In this document: in pieces, positions 46,101 to 54,979 of the stretch | Layout: each line of letters opens with the position of its first letter | How positions within the stretch are numbered: the first letter of the stretch is position 1 | Source of the DNA: Brasenia schreberi | Taxonomy: Eukaryota > Streptophyta > Magnoliopsida > Nymphaeales > Cabombaceae | Direction of reading: 5' to 3' | Assembly (NCBI GenBank): GCA_036023115.1 | Contig: JAYKKT010000064.1 | Location: 10,190,001 to 10,254,000, forward strand | Length of the DNA: 64,000 nucleotides | Made by a program: the position numbers and the translations under genes | The notes under the pieces: generated by a model | What the model saw: the letters and a program-made list of their open reading frames with translations, nothing else | Databases searched by the model: none | What the model was told of the DNA's origin: nothing

Positions 46101-48856
46101 GCCTGCCGAATTCCAAATGTTCGGTGATTTCTTCTTGGTGTTTTTCACTGATTTACTTCACCACTGTTTTTTGACTGTGTTTCACATTATTGCGCTTTGA
46201 ACTTCTTATTTTTGTGTTAATTTGTTTGCTTTATTTATATGAGTGCAGTGTGACTGTTTTTTAACACACCATGATTTATTCAACAGGACTTCATTTTCAG
46301 TACTTTAAGGGTTCCAAGTTAATGTAGCTTTAAATTGATCAAGTTGCCTTATTTCAGGTGATTGGAATTGATCTCTTGTCTCAATCCCTTCTTCCTGCAA
46401 TTGTGGAGCTTGCAGAGGATAGGCATTGGAGAGTCCGGCTTGCTATCATTGAATACATTCCTCTATTAGCTAGTCAGTTGGGTGTTGGATTTTTTGATGA
46501 TAAGCTTGGTGCTCTTTGTATGCAGTGGCTGGAAGATCAGGTTTGGATGCTCTCTCATTGGATTTTTTTAGGGATTCTAGTTTAGGTTTTACTGTTTTCA
46601 GTTTCTTCCTGTTTATTAATGTGCAACTGGTTTTGTCGATGCAAACTTTGTTCTTGTCTCAATTTATTTGTTTAGCAATACCTTGTGCAAGTGTTCACCT
46701 TACTTTTCTTCTGAGATCTGTTAGTGGAATAATAGTCATGTAATGGTTCTTATGTGGTTGAATTACTTATCATGTGTCCTGTACTTGTCACATCTTCTTT
46801 TCCATCAGTAAATTGTTTTTGGGAGCGATGAATTTCATTAGTAACATCTGGTTTTGTTTTTGTAGGTTTTCTCAATCCGTGAAGCAGCTGCAAATAACTT
46901 AAAGCGACTCGCAGAGGAATTTGGCCCAGAGTGGGCAATGCATCACATCATCCCTCAGGTCAACTGATGAACTTGGTCAACTTCTTCCTGTTTCTTGTTT
47001 CACAACTTGCACCGACACAAATGCCTGTGCCTTAAGTCTGTTTTTATGAACTTTGCCTTTCAAGTCTAAAATGCCATTGGAACTTTATAGACTATTGTTA
47101 TAGCAGTCTCTTTACGCTTCTTTACAGGAAGCACATAAACATACTATATTCGTCAGACTTCTGAATGTAGTGAAGTTGAAAGTTTATATTTCAACAGCGT
47201 TATCTGAAGCTTGGTAGATTTTTTCTTTAGGTTCTTATGATTGAAAAATGGGATAGATAATATGAGGGAATGGAAGAGTCAGAACTTTAACGTGTTCCCC
47301 AGGAACACTGAGACTCTCTAATCACAATTCAATGGTTTTCAAGAAAAACTTTACGTTATTTGAGGGGTTTATGAGGTTTGGATAGTTTGGTAATGCACGA
47401 TAATGCAGAATCCAGAATTTCCATAACCATCATAAAAAGGTAGTTTTGCCCAAAACAACGATTTTTGAGATTGGGCTCAAACCGATGGAGGAATCATGTT
47501 CCATTACCATTCCCATCCGCTATCATCCTCACCCACTAAAGAGAAGTTTCTCTAGACACGGCTACTTATGGCTGAAATTACTAGTTTCCTGTTTCAGTGA
47601 CTCAAAACAATGCTTCAAAATAATTGGAGTATAAGTTATGTGCATAAAAAAAGGTTTAAGAAAAGATAGACTCTGTGTATGTTCTTGCACTATAATTTTC
47701 TGAATTATCTTTGGTTGTTGCCAAGCTACCAATCTATTATGACGTATCCACCATCAAGTGTGGCAGCTTCTTTGGCCTTTTATTCACCACATATTTTCAA
47801 AAATAATTTTCTGGAAAATCTGTTTGCGATACCTTTATATATCCAACCACTAAATGCTAGATCCAACTGTAAATATGTGTTTTTTTTATTTATTTATCAA
47901 GTTTGATGTACTGCAAATGATTACTAATGATGAATATCAACGGCTCACAGTTCATGAAGATTTTGTTCTGAAAATGGCAGAAATTCTCATGTTTTAACCA
48001 CTTCAACAGGAGTAGATAAGATAAAATATGCTAAACACGATTCAGCAGCTAGGTTTTGCATGCTGGAATTTCATTAATGTAAATCGGGGGTGCCATAAGA
48101 TATGGTGAATATGTAAACCATCTCATTCCCCTTCTTTTGTAACCTATGTTTTGGATTTAACTTTATTGCCTCTATATAGGTTCTGAATATGATTGCGAAT
48201 CCCCATTACTTGCACCGGATGACGATTCTGCACGCAATTTCTTTACTTGCACCCGTCATGGGACCAGATATCACGTGCCATAAGCTATTACCTGTTGTCA
48301 TCAATGCCTCGAAGGATAGGTATGCACCGTATTCATACAAAAAGATTCATTGGCAGAAGCTGTCTTCTTTTCTTCTTCTGAGTGGTTACATTGTTCTAAC
48401 TTGCCTCTGGGATTGGTATTTGGTCCTGTATCAACTGAGCCTCATAATAGACTTAGGGTTCCAGTGTGGTGTAATTGTGATTGACCTGACTTTGATGCCT
48501 CTCGCAGATGGGCTGCAGCTTTTCTCAGAATACTAATTAACCCATGAATCTGATCCTTGACAGGGTTCCGAACATCAAATTTAACGTTGCCAAGGTGCTT
48601 CAATCCCTCATCCCCATAGTGGACCAATCAGTAAGCTAATCTCTCTGCTTGATATTATTCTAGGAGAACTTATCTGCTCGCTCAGTTTTTCCCATGTAGA
48701 ACGGAGAACTGTCTTATATGTATTTAATGATATTAGGTAGTGGACCAGACAATCAAACCTTCTTTGGTGGAACTTGGTGAAGATCCGGACGTGGATGTGA
48801 GATACTTCGCCAATCAGGCTCTTCAGGCTTGTGATCAAGTGATGATGTCTTCCTGA
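15723..48856 (+). CDS. PP2AA: PP2A 65-kDa regulatory (scaffold) subunit A, intact, 12 coding exons
   Basis: Encodes the HEAT-repeat scaffold on which the PP2A catalytic (C) and variable B subunits assemble; in plants this is the RCN1/PP2AA family, cytosolic and nuclear, acting in auxin-transport and hormone signalling. Coding exons: 15723-16115, 24028-24274, 25946-26058, 26450-26529, 27537-27678, 27991-28071, 44909-45013, 46358-46540, 46866-46958, 48180-48319, 48564-48630, 48737-48856. All introns are GT-AG. They join to 587 codons, the usual length for the family, with no stop or shift. The start has an in-frame TGA directly upstream and begins [19 protein letters not shown]. Every segment reads as HEAT helices, such as [19 protein letters not shown] and [19 protein letters not shown] (W411-R412, in the C-subunit-binding part by homology). 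It ends VMMSS. Introns 2 and 7 are filled with transposons. Confidence 0.97.
16116..17043. other. intron 2, 5' part: nothing recognised
   Basis: Ordinary AT-rich intron sequence before the hAT insertion. No coding similarity was seen. Confidence 0.6.
17297..17540 (-). mobile_element. 244-bp RTE 3' end inside hAT copy 1
   Basis: A minus-strand RTE 3' end with a CAA-repeat tail, reaching back to the ERRSKEE region. TSD AAAGCAATACATGACAT (17280-17296) and AAAGCAATATATGACAT (17541-17557), one mismatch. Confidence 0.9.
19899..19940 (-). mobile_element. 42-bp RTE 3'-tail insertion inside hAT copy 1
   Basis: CAACAACAATAAC plus AACTAAGCCTTTTCC and CAGACGGGG, the RTE 3' terminus only. TSD TCAATTGAACAATTTA (19883-19898) and TCAATTCAACAATTTA (19941-19956), one mismatch in 16. 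Confidence 0.85.
20506..20985. other. intron 2 sequence between hAT and RTE insertions
   Basis: AT-rich. It contains an 89-codon open frame (starting 20828) with no recognisable domain. Nothing else was supported. Confidence 0.5.
20990..23745 (-). mobile_element. old, near-full-length RTE LINE in intron 2
   Basis: Strongly diverged but colinear with the younger copies. The 3' end (CACTAAGTCTTTTTCCATAT near 21015) is followed by RT, linker and endonuclease regions with countless stops and indels. The leader at 23470-23745 is still recognisable by AATTCGATAAAGTTTTATGC, the antisense of the conserved AAAACTTCGTCGGAT block. This is the oldest clear RTE layer here. Confidence 0.8.
24028..24274 (+). 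CDS. PP2AA: PP2A-A exon 3 (residues 132-214)
   Basis: Acceptor ATTCAG|AGATTA; donor GACG|GTATGT (phase 1). It encodes [20 protein letters not shown] to the EDLTHD region, plus the first base of the next codon. Confidence 0.96.
24275..25945. other. intron 3: nothing recognised
   Basis: 1.67 kb. Several short open frames on both strands have no domain similarity. A weak tRNA-like stretch at 25242-25320 is not convincing. Confidence 0.6.
25946..26058 (+). CDS. PP2AA: PP2A-A exon 4 (residues 214-251)
   Basis: Acceptor CCCAG|ATCAAG completes a split Asp codon. It encodes [20 protein letters not shown] and ends VIVNFSQ at donor CAG|GTATAT (phase 0). Confidence 0.96.
26450..26529 (+). CDS. PP2AA: PP2A-A exon 5 (residues 252-278)
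   Basis: Acceptor ATGTAG|GATAAA; encodes [20 protein letters not shown] and on to DST; donor ACTAG|GTAATA splits an Arg codon (phase 2). Confidence 0.95.
26530..27536. other. intron 5: nothing recognised
   Basis: 1.0 kb of AT-rich sequence without transposon or RNA features that I can identify. Confidence 0.6.
27537..27678 (+). CDS. PP2AA: PP2A-A exon 6 (residues 278-325)
   Basis: Acceptor TTTAAG|GGTTGA completes the split Arg. It encodes [20 protein letters not shown] to ILPCVK; donor AAG|GTGTTG (phase 0). Confidence 0.96.
27991..28071 (+). CDS. PP2AA: PP2A-A exon 7 (residues 326-352)
   Basis: Acceptor TTGCAG|GAACTG; encodes [20 protein letters not shown] to PVLGK; donor AAG|GTGGAT (phase 0). 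The following intron is 16,837 bp. Confidence 0.96.
28480..28810 (+). mobile_element. very old RTE reverse-transcriptase fragment
   Basis: The plus strand, with stops, resembles [30 protein letters not shown], and DLEKAYD...[16 protein letters not shown]. It lies directly before another old RTE (28975 on) but repeats RT regions found downstream in that one, so it is a separate copy. Confidence 0.6.
28975..30418 (+). mobile_element. old RTE LINE, 5' part of a copy split by hAT copy 2
   Basis: It runs colinearly from the YFYNLFNEN region through [26 protein letters not shown]-like and [11 protein letters not shown], a mutated active site (FIDDIML for FADDIVL), and the C-terminal basic part, with many stops. 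It breaks at GCTAGCAT (30411-30418), inside the TTAACTGCTAACATGG part of the RTE consensus. The missing 3' end resumes at 40504. Confidence 0.85.
31043..31231 (-). pseudogene. hAT transposase C-terminal dimerisation domain (copy 2)
   Basis: The minus frame reads [52 protein letters not shown]. This is the conserved hATC motif set ([28 protein letters not shown]). The rest of the transposase lies at 38.28-39.9 kb, separated by the RTE stack. Confidence 0.88.
31661..34947 (+). mobile_element. full-length young RTE LINE, innermost layer of the nest
   Basis: It starts at the leader hairpin (ATGTAAGGG...CCCTTGCAT, 31671-31692) and ends CCCGTCTAGTATGGGAAAAGG plus (TTG)n. TSD GATGATTAACTGCC at 31647-31660 and 34948-34961, both in the host RTE. 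It has one long reading frame with only two stops, making it the best-preserved mobile element in the window. Confidence 0.95.
31776..34907 (+). pseudogene. RTE ORF: APE endonuclease plus reverse transcriptase, two nonsense codons
   Basis: A single 1,043-codon frame would make a protein that nicks target DNA and copies its RNA. In order: two N-terminal repeats ([10 protein letters not shown] / [10 protein letters not shown]), endonuclease ([23 protein letters not shown]), lysine-rich linker, RT ([42 protein letters not shown] at 34134-34145) and a basic C-terminus (GRGRPQKCW). Stops are TAA at 32433-32435 and TGA at 32622-32624. The copy at 3-6 kb has CAA and CGA there, so both fit C-to-T changes. 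The 712-codon part from 32769 is open and contains the whole RT. The ATG at 31776 is the first in this frame after the leader, and its use is uncertain. Confidence 0.9.
38284..39920 (-). pseudogene. hAT transposase N-terminal and middle parts (copy 2), degraded
   Basis: Minus-strand blocks: a decayed BED-zinc-finger-like region near 39800-39920; [20 protein letters not shown] and [20 protein letters not shown] (39255-39491, DUF659-like); and the central [20 protein letters not shown] with [19 protein letters not shown] (38284-38622). Frames change between blocks. An in-frame 54-bp tandem duplication lies at 38777-38884. Confidence 0.82.
38777..38884. repeat. 54-bp tandem duplication inside hAT copy 2
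   Basis: Two identical units (38777-38830 and 38831-38884) encode the same 18 residues twice on the minus strand ([14 protein letters not shown]...). The sequence in hAT copy 3 has one unit. Confidence 0.9.
40504..40585 (+). mobile_element. 3' end of the old RTE split by hAT copy 2
   Basis: CTATGGAAACAAAGAATTGA, AGCCAACCCCATCTAGAATG and AAAAGGCATAGTTGTTG continue the consensus exactly where the copy stopped at 30418. Its short tail is the target of hAT copy 3. Confidence 0.88.
40586..43763 (-). mobile_element. hAT transposon copy 3 (degenerate), no later insertions
   Basis: 3,178 bp. It starts TAGTGTTGTTCGATGC and ends GATAACAATG, with a perfect 8-bp TSD GTTGTAGG (40578-40585, 43764-43771). 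The minus strand holds the hATC remnant near 41220-41340, the central block [20 protein letters not shown] (41760-41999) and the block [20 protein letters not shown] (42543-42812), all interrupted. It is the best template for the family's length and ends. Confidence 0.9.
43801..44154 (-). mobile_element. 5'-truncated RTE 3' end in intron 7
   Basis: Minus-strand RTE 3' end with a CAA tail and an internal deletion just after GGGGTCGGC. It reads [20 protein letters not shown] in an open frame. Flanks CTGCATGGATGATAT (43786-43800) and CTGCATAGATGATAT (44155-44169) form a TSD with one mismatch. Confidence 0.88.
44310..44690 (+). mobile_element. ancient RTE 3' remnant
   Basis: It contains an ADD core ([19 protein letters not shown]) and, near 44640-44680, CAATCCATGTAGCGACCCCAG, matching the AATCCATGTAGCCGATCCCG end of the family. 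Very diverged, with no tail. Confidence 0.5.
44909..45013 (+). CDS. PP2AA: PP2A-A exon 8 (residues 353-387)
   Basis: Acceptor TATGCAG|GACGCC; encodes [20 protein letters not shown] to LDQVNQ; donor CAG|GTTCGT (phase 0). Confidence 0.96.
45014..46357. other. intron 8: only a short RTE tail recognised
   Basis: 1.34 kb. Apart from the 78-bp RTE insertion at 45471-45548, I see nothing coding or structured. Confidence 0.6.
45471..45548 (+). mobile_element. 78-bp RTE 3' insertion in intron 8
   Basis: CTCTGTGGCATCAAAAGATC, CATGTAGCCGCCTC and ACAAGGCTTGGTTGTTG match the RTE 3' end with clear divergence, suggesting an older subfamily. TSD GGATCACCTGGCC (45458-45470) / GGATCACTGGCC (45549-45560), one base deleted. 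Confidence 0.82.
46358..46540 (+). CDS. PP2AA: PP2A-A exon 9 (residues 388-448)
   Basis: Acceptor TTTCAG|GTGATT; encodes [20 protein letters not shown], the WRVR loop and [13 protein letters not shown]; donor CAG|GTTTGG (phase 0). Confidence 0.96.
46866..46958 (+). CDS. PP2AA: PP2A-A exon 10 (residues 449-479)
   Basis: Acceptor TTGTAG|GTTTTC; encodes [20 protein letters not shown] to HHIIPQ; donor CAG|GTCAAC (phase 0, a weak donor). Confidence 0.95.
46959..48179. other. intron 10: nothing recognised
   Basis: 1.22 kb of noncoding sequence with no identifiable repeats. Confidence 0.6.
48180..48319 (+). CDS. PP2AA: PP2A-A exon 11 (residues 480-526)
   Basis: Acceptor ATATAG|GTTCTG; encodes [20 protein letters not shown] to VVINASKD; donor GATAG|GTATGC splits an Arg codon. 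Confidence 0.95.
48564..48630 (+). CDS. PP2AA: PP2A-A exon 12 (residues 526-548)
   Basis: Acceptor TGACAG|GGTTCC; encodes [22 protein letters not shown]; donor TCA|GTAAGC (phase 0). Confidence 0.95.
48737..48856 (+). CDS. PP2AA: PP2A-A exon 13 (residues 549-587, stop)
   Basis: Acceptor ATTAG|GTAGTG; encodes [20 protein letters not shown] to [11 protein letters not shown] at 48854-48856. The 3'UTR follows for perhaps 300 bp. I see no unambiguous polyadenylation signal. Confidence 0.96.
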   Translation, partial: VVDQTIKPSLVELGEDPDVDVRYFANQALQACDQVMMSS

Positions 48857-49199
48857 AGCTCGATGCTGACAGTTATATGCTGTTGATTCACTGGCCGCTA
48901 TCTTGCATGCCCGAGCCATAGTAGTTTCTGTACCAAAGTAGTTCTGAACCTTCGAAAAGGGCTTTTTGTTTTTGGTGGTATTCATCCGTCTAATGGAAGG
49001 TATTTCCACGAGTGATATACATCATAATTTTCCTTGTGTCAACCAATTTGGTTTCCTCAGTTTGCCGAGTTCATTGATTCGAGTGAATGAATGTCTTCTC
49101 CATCTTTCTGTTTGTATCCTCTCTCTCTGTGTGTGTGGGTGGACTAAGGAAACAGCCCACGGTTAAAATGGTATCCACTTCAACCGTGGGCTTGATTTT

Positions 49200-49825
49200 T
49201 TTTTTAAAATTTTCCAATAGATCTGTTGCTGTTTATGATGTCCCAAAAAGTTTCCCCGTTGAAGCATGACATTTAAATTGAGTTCCGAGGCGTAAGGAGG
49301 AATCGCTCACTTGGGCATGTTCATGGGCTGGGGATCAAGGTCTCTTATCTCTGCAAACCACATGGGTTTCGTGGTGCGAGTATCCATCTCATTAATATGC
49401 TTATCTGATATCTAAAACTAAGAATCTTTCTCATACTATTATAATAATCTTTTACAACTTCCCTTTTCTTCGTTTTTTTCTTCTCTCTCGTCACTTCACT
49501 TTACAGCTATTAAGAACCGAAAAAATTATTAAGAGAATGAAAAAAATTATTCCTTAAGATCTTTAAAGAATTTTAATTGGGATTAGTGGGTTTGTGGGAT
49601 GGAGGCTTGCTGTTTCCGTTTCGCTTGATTCTCACGAGAATTTTTCCAGCTCCTTCCATCACCTCCGATCTCTAAATGTACCTTAGAATCCGTTCCATCC
49701 AAGATGGGACCCTGATCCCGCTCCATAAACATTCCTAGTCTCACCTGGATAGGTAGGGTCTGCAAGATGGTTATATGAATTCCATACAAGAGAAAGAGAT
49801 CCGTTCCACAAAAAATGCTTTCTGA
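49200..49825. other. intergenic, nothing recognised
   Basis: Sequence downstream of the PP2A gene up to the RTE insertion. Short open frames without similarity. Confidence 0.5.
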
Positions 49826-49837
49826 CAAGGTATGCCC

Positions 49838-52800
49838 CTGTAAGGGATCACCCTTGCATTGTCAGTCCCAAGCCCCGATAAAGGAGGTTGTGTTAGGCTT
49901 TCAACAACTAACATAAAACTTTGTCGGATTTTTACAACATGGATTATAAAAATTATGAGTATTGCTTTAGGGTGTCTCTGTCTAGCGACGCGCTGTAAAG
50001 CTCAAATGCAGTGATAAGTAAGCCAAGGCCACTACATTTTCGTTCGAATGTAGTGAATCAATTGCAGAGAGGGTTCTCACATCATAGACGAGTGTGGGAA
50101 AGAAGTTGGTCCCGCTACATTGCCGCTCGAATGTAGTGAATAATATTCAGAAATGGTCTCTGCATTTTGAATATGGACGGATGCGGGGGGTAAGAAAGAT
50201 AGTCCTAGATAATAAGATTCGTATTGGTCCTTGGAATATCGGAACATTATCCGGTAGCTAACGGAGGTGGTAGATACTATGATTCGGAGAAAGATTCATA
50301 TTCTATGTTTACAAGAAACAAAATGGGTTGGAGAAAAAGCAAAGGAGATAGAGGATACATGTTTTAAATTATAGTACTCAGGTAAAGAAAAGGCTCGAAA
50401 CGGAGCTGGTATTATCATAAATAAAGATTTAAATGATAGTGTGGTAGACATATAACGATATGGTGACCAAATCATTACATTGAAATTAGTGTTAGGAGCA
50501 GAGGTTTTGAATATAGTTTGTGCTTACGCACTCCAAGTAGAACTAGAAGATAGTATAAAGATAACTTTTTGGGAAGAGTTAGATAAGGTGATTCAAAAGA
50601 TTCCACAAAGGGAGATGATTTGTTTAGGAGGAGAATTAAATGGACATGTCGGTAAAGAGGCATTAGGATATCAAGGTACTCATGGAAACTTTGGTTTTGG
50701 GGATATAAATGAGGAAGGTAGGGAGGTAATAGATACTATGATTCGGAGAAAGATTCATATTCTATGTTTACAAGAGACAAAATGGGTTGGAGAAAAAGCA
50801 AAGGAGATAGAGGATACAAGTTTTAAATTATGGTACTCAAGTAAAGAAAATGCTTGAAACGGAGTTGGCATTATCATAAATAAAGATTTAAAGGATAATG
50901 TAGTAGACATACAACGATATGATGACCGAATCATGACGTTGAAATTAGTGTTAAGCGCATAGGTTTTGAACATAGTTTGTGCTTACGCACCCTAAGTAGG
51001 ACTAGAAGATAGTATCAAGACATCTTTTTGGGAAGAGTTAAATAAGGTGATTCAAAGGATTCCAAAAAGAAAAATGATTTGTTTAGGAGGAGACTTAAAA
51101 GGACATATCGGTAAAGAGGTATTAGGATATCAAGGTATTCATGGAAACTTTGGTTTTGGGGATATAAATGAGGAGGGTAGGGAGATTTTAAATTTTGCTA
51201 TGGCATTTGATCTCTTTATAGTCAATAAAATCTTCAAAAAATGAGATGAACATTTAATTACTTATAAGAGTAGCTTATCATAAACACAAATTGATTACTT
51301 TTTTTGTACAAAAAAAGATAGAGCGTGTTGTAAAGATTGCAAGGTAATTCTAAGAAAAAGCTTAACCACCCAACATCAACTTTTAGTTATGGATTTACAA
51401 AAAAAAAATGGACAGAAGAAAAGAGTGTATCAAGCTATTCAGACTAAATGGTGAAACCTTAAAAGCAAAAAAGAAGATATATTTAAACAAGTCCTTCAAG
51501 GAGATGTTTGAAATTATGTTGTTTAACCTTACGATATGTAGAACAATATGACTATATATATATATTAGGAAAGTGGCGAAAGATGTGTTAGGTGTTTCTA
51601 AGGGAGGTGTACCGACACAAAAAGAAGCTTGGTGGTGGAGTGAAGTAGTGCAAAATAAAATCAAGGCAAAGAGGGCATGTTACAAATTACATTATGCTAA
51701 GAAAACTAGTGAAACTTTAGAGGCTTATAAGAAAGCAAAGAAGAAAGCAAAAAAGGCTGTGAGTGATGCAAAAGCTAAAATTTTAAAGAATTTATATAAA
51801 AAACTCAACTCAAAAGAGGGTGAAAGAGATATTTTTAGGATAGCTAGGGCTAGAGATAAGAAAACTAAAGATCTTAATTATGTTAGATGCATCAAGGACG
51901 ATTTTGAAAAAATTCTAGTGGCAAATAATGATATAAGAAATAGATAGAAAAACTATTTTTATAAGCTTTTTAATGGAAATAAAGATGTTAATGTTATGAA
52001 GGGTGGTAAATCGGTAGGACCAGATAATATTCATATAGAAGTTTGGAAAATACTAGGAGAAATAGGAATCACTTGGCTCACAAGACTATTTAATGAAATA
52101 TGGAGAAACCAAAAGATGCCCGATGAATGGAGAGTGAATGCACTTATACCCATATATAAGAATAAGGGTCACATTCATAATTGTACGAATTATCAAGGTA
52201 TCAAGTTAATGAGACATATTATGAAATTGTGGGAAAGAATTATCAAACTTAGGTTAAGACAAGTATCAAGTACAATAGAGAACCAATATGGATTCATGCC
52301 AGACTGATCTATTGTTGAAGCGATTTACCTTTTGAGACGTCTTATAAAACATTTTAAAGCAAAAAAGAAAGACCTTCACATGATATTTATTGATAGAAAA
52401 AACTTATGATAGGGTATTGAGGGAGGTTCTTTGGAGAACTTTAAAAAAAAGAGGTATCCCATTGACATACATTAGCCTTATAAGAGACATGTATGATGGT
52501 TTAAAAACATGTGTGAGGACTCATGAAGGAATGACAGATTTCTTTGAAGTTAATATTGGGTTACATCAAGATCAACTTTAAGTCCATGCTTATTTATAAT
52601 GGTGATTGATGAGTTAACAAAATATATTCAAGATGAAGTACCTTGGTGTATGTTATTTGCATATGACATTGTGTTAGTGGAGGAGTCTAAGGAAAAAGTT
52701 AATAGAAAATTGGAACTATGGAGAGAAACATTAGAAAGCAAAGGCCTCCGACTTAGTAGAACAAAGACAAAATATATGGATTGTAAGTTTGATCATTTGG

Positions 52801-53463
52801 TTACTTCAGAGGACATAGAAATTAAAATTGGTACACATTGCATCCCCCAAAAAGAAAATTTTAAATATCTAGGGTCAATTTTTGAGAGTGATGGAAGAAT
52901 TGATGGAGATGTTATGCATAGAATTAATGCTGGGTGGTTAAAATAGAGAGGAGCATTAGGTATTCTTTGTGATAAGAAGATACCATTAAAGTTAAAAGAT
53001 AAATATTTTAGAGCAGCAATTAGGCCTGCCATGTTTTATGGTTCTGAGTGTTGGGCAGTTAATAATCAACATGTACAAAAGATGTCTGTGACAACAATGA
53101 AGATGCTGTGATGGATGAGTGGTTATAGAAGAAAAGACCGTATACATAATGAGGTTATTAGAAACAAATTAGGAGTGACACCAATAGAGGATAAAATGAG
53201 AGAATATCGTTTAAGATAGTTTGGACATATAGAAAGAAGATCAAAAGAAGAACCTGTAAGAAGTTATGAAAAACTAAATTTGGAAAGTATTAAAAGAGGT
53301 AGAGGACGACCACAAAAGTGTTGGAAAGAAACAATAAAAAATGTTCTAGCTTATTGTGAGTTAACTGCTAACATGGCACATGATAGAGATATATGGAAAC
53401 AAAGAATCCATGTAGCCAACCCCGTCTAGTATGGGAAAAGGCTTAGTTGTTATTGTTGTTGTC
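49838..53463 (+). mobile_element. full-length RTE LINE, dead, with 12-bp TSD
   Basis: It begins at the leader hairpin (CTGTAAGGGATCACCC) and ends GTCTAGTATGGGAAAAGG with a TTG tail. TSD CAAGGTATGCCC at 49826-49837 and 53464-53475 is perfect. The coding part is broken by more than ten stops and shifts. An endonuclease segment (about 50270-50470) is repeated at about 50730-50950. It is similar in detail to the copy at 31.25-38.09 kb. Confidence 0.94.
50480..53430 (+). pseudogene. RTE endonuclease-RT coding region, heavily broken
   Basis: Open pieces read [90 protein letters not shown], a mutated active site (FAYD for FADD at about 52660) and [15 protein letters not shown], in several frames. 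The lost catalytic Asp and the many stops rule out activity. Confidence 0.9.
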
Positions 53464-53781
53464 CAAGGTATGCCCTTTATTTTGGATCCGTAAGTGATGT
53501 TCTTCAATGTAGAGCCACCGTTACTTTATAATGCGGAAATTGATTGCACTATCTGTAGCTTCATAAACGCATGCTTACAGATTAGCTTCATTTAGGAAGA
53601 CATAACTAAAAGCACAAAGAAAACATCACTTGCTATCGATGATGTGAAAACTAGCGATGTTCGTTGGCGTGAGCACCTCCTTAGAAGTTATCATTTAAAA
53701 AGGGAGGTAGATAAAGGTTTTAAAAAGTATGAAAAACATTGTTATTTCAATCGTAACACTCAAAATCAATGGTTGGATATA

Positions 53782-53897
53782 AGTGAACAACATCAGTGGT
53801 GGACACACGATCCATTGTGTGTAGGAGTGAATATTGTGAAAATAAATGGGTCTGAAAGTAGTGAACAACATCAGTGGTGGACACACGATCCATTGTG
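53782..53897. repeat. 38-bp direct repeat with 78-bp spacing
   Basis: AGTGAACAACATCAGTGG...CCATTGTG occurs at 53782-53819 and 53860-53897 without visible differences. An 8-bp inverted pair, TAGGAGTG / CACTCCTA, lies at 53822-53829 and 53900-53907. Confidence 0.85.
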
Positions 53898-54202
53898 GCA
53901 CTCCTAACCGAAAAAGGGAAAAGTGCACGCTTGTGAAAGGTCAAGAGGTTTCCTAAAATTGAGAGCAAGAGTAGTATTATACCTATCCCTAGAATTAAAT
54001 CCATTTTATGCAACACGAAGAATTCATAATAAGATTATGGTGTTAGAGTTTCAACATTTGTTTGAAACTTGCAATAAATTCATGCAGTTCAAGATAACCA
54101 AAACTGAAGAGAAGAGTACTTGGGCAGCCAACCTTGAACTTTGTTAGATCCTTTACCAGAGTTGTGATAAATTCTAATGAGATAAAATCCATGTCTGCAG
54201 CA

Positions 54203-54310
54203 TCCAGAGTATTAGCTCAATGGCGAGGCACTCTGATGCCATTGCTGCAGGTGGAGAGTTCGACTCCCAGGGGTTGCATGTGTTTGTTAGGGTTCGATCT
54301 CCTCTTGTAA
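54203..54310 (+). repeat. tRNA-derived SINE-like element
   Basis: An A-box-like TTAGCTCAATGGCGAGGC and a B-box-like GAGTTCGACTCCC are about 45 bp apart, followed by GGGGTTGCATGTGTTTG and a pyrimidine-rich 3' part ending TTGTAACAAAAAAG. The spacing suits an RNA polymerase III promoter. It does not fold into a full tRNA by eye. Confidence 0.5.
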
Positions 54311-54418
54311 CAAAAAAGAAAAGCTATTTTTTGAGAAGCGATGGAGAAAACGAGCGACATTGTTCACAGCCTGTAGTTCACGAAATTTGCTTGTAAACTT
54401 TAGGTGCATAGTTGAAGG

Positions 54419-54820
54419 TGTTACAGGATGTGGTCATTCTCGGCTTGGGCAGCCGTTACCTGAGGATAGGCCTTGATTTAGTAACGGATAACTGTTACCG
54501 GAACGACTATCTATTACAGCTTCCAGACGAGAGAAGCTACAGGCAGATAAGCATGACGAATGGGAGAGCACCTGCCTATAAAGGCTGGCACATACAGACA
54601 TTGTGTATGATATAGAAATATAGAGAGAAACAAAAAAAATACAGCATTCGTTTGTGAAAGCCCCTGTGTGGGAACCTCGTGTCTATCATCCACCCTCGCC
54701 AGTTTTCACTGCATTTTTTGCATCTCTGTAAGTCCCTATATCGACAACAGAGAGTTCCCGAAATCTGGCGTGCATCATCGGAAACCTTCAGCCTAAGGAA
54801 GAAGGTACACACAATCTACA
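54419..54820 (+). repeat. 5' LTR of the 54-60 kb copia element
   Basis: 402 bp. A TATA box, CTATAAAGG, lies at 54575-54583 and the LTR ends CTACA before the PBS. It lacks the extra block present at the start of the 3' LTR. Confidence 0.92.
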
Positions 54821-54979
54821 TTAGTATCAGAGCCTGGTTCCCTACAAAAGAGAAAGAGAGGATAAAAAAAGAGAGAGGAGGAAACGAAGAAAAAAAAATC
54901 GGATGAGAGTAGGCGACAATCGAAAGAAGCAACGAAAGGAAAACCCAAATGCAGGCTTGGGCAAAAAGCTGAAGAAAAC

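Noticed and set aside
48608..49009. 133-codon minus-strand frame over the last PP2A-A exons
   Set aside because: Antisense shadow of exons 12-13 and the 3'UTR.
53644..53907. 87-codon frame with a repeated EQHQWWTHDPL motif
   Set aside because: The peptide repeat comes only from the 38-bp direct repeat; no coding signature on either side.
54203..54290. Functional tRNA gene
   Set aside because: Boxes resemble A and B promoters, but the arms do not pair as a tRNA; a SINE-like origin fits better.
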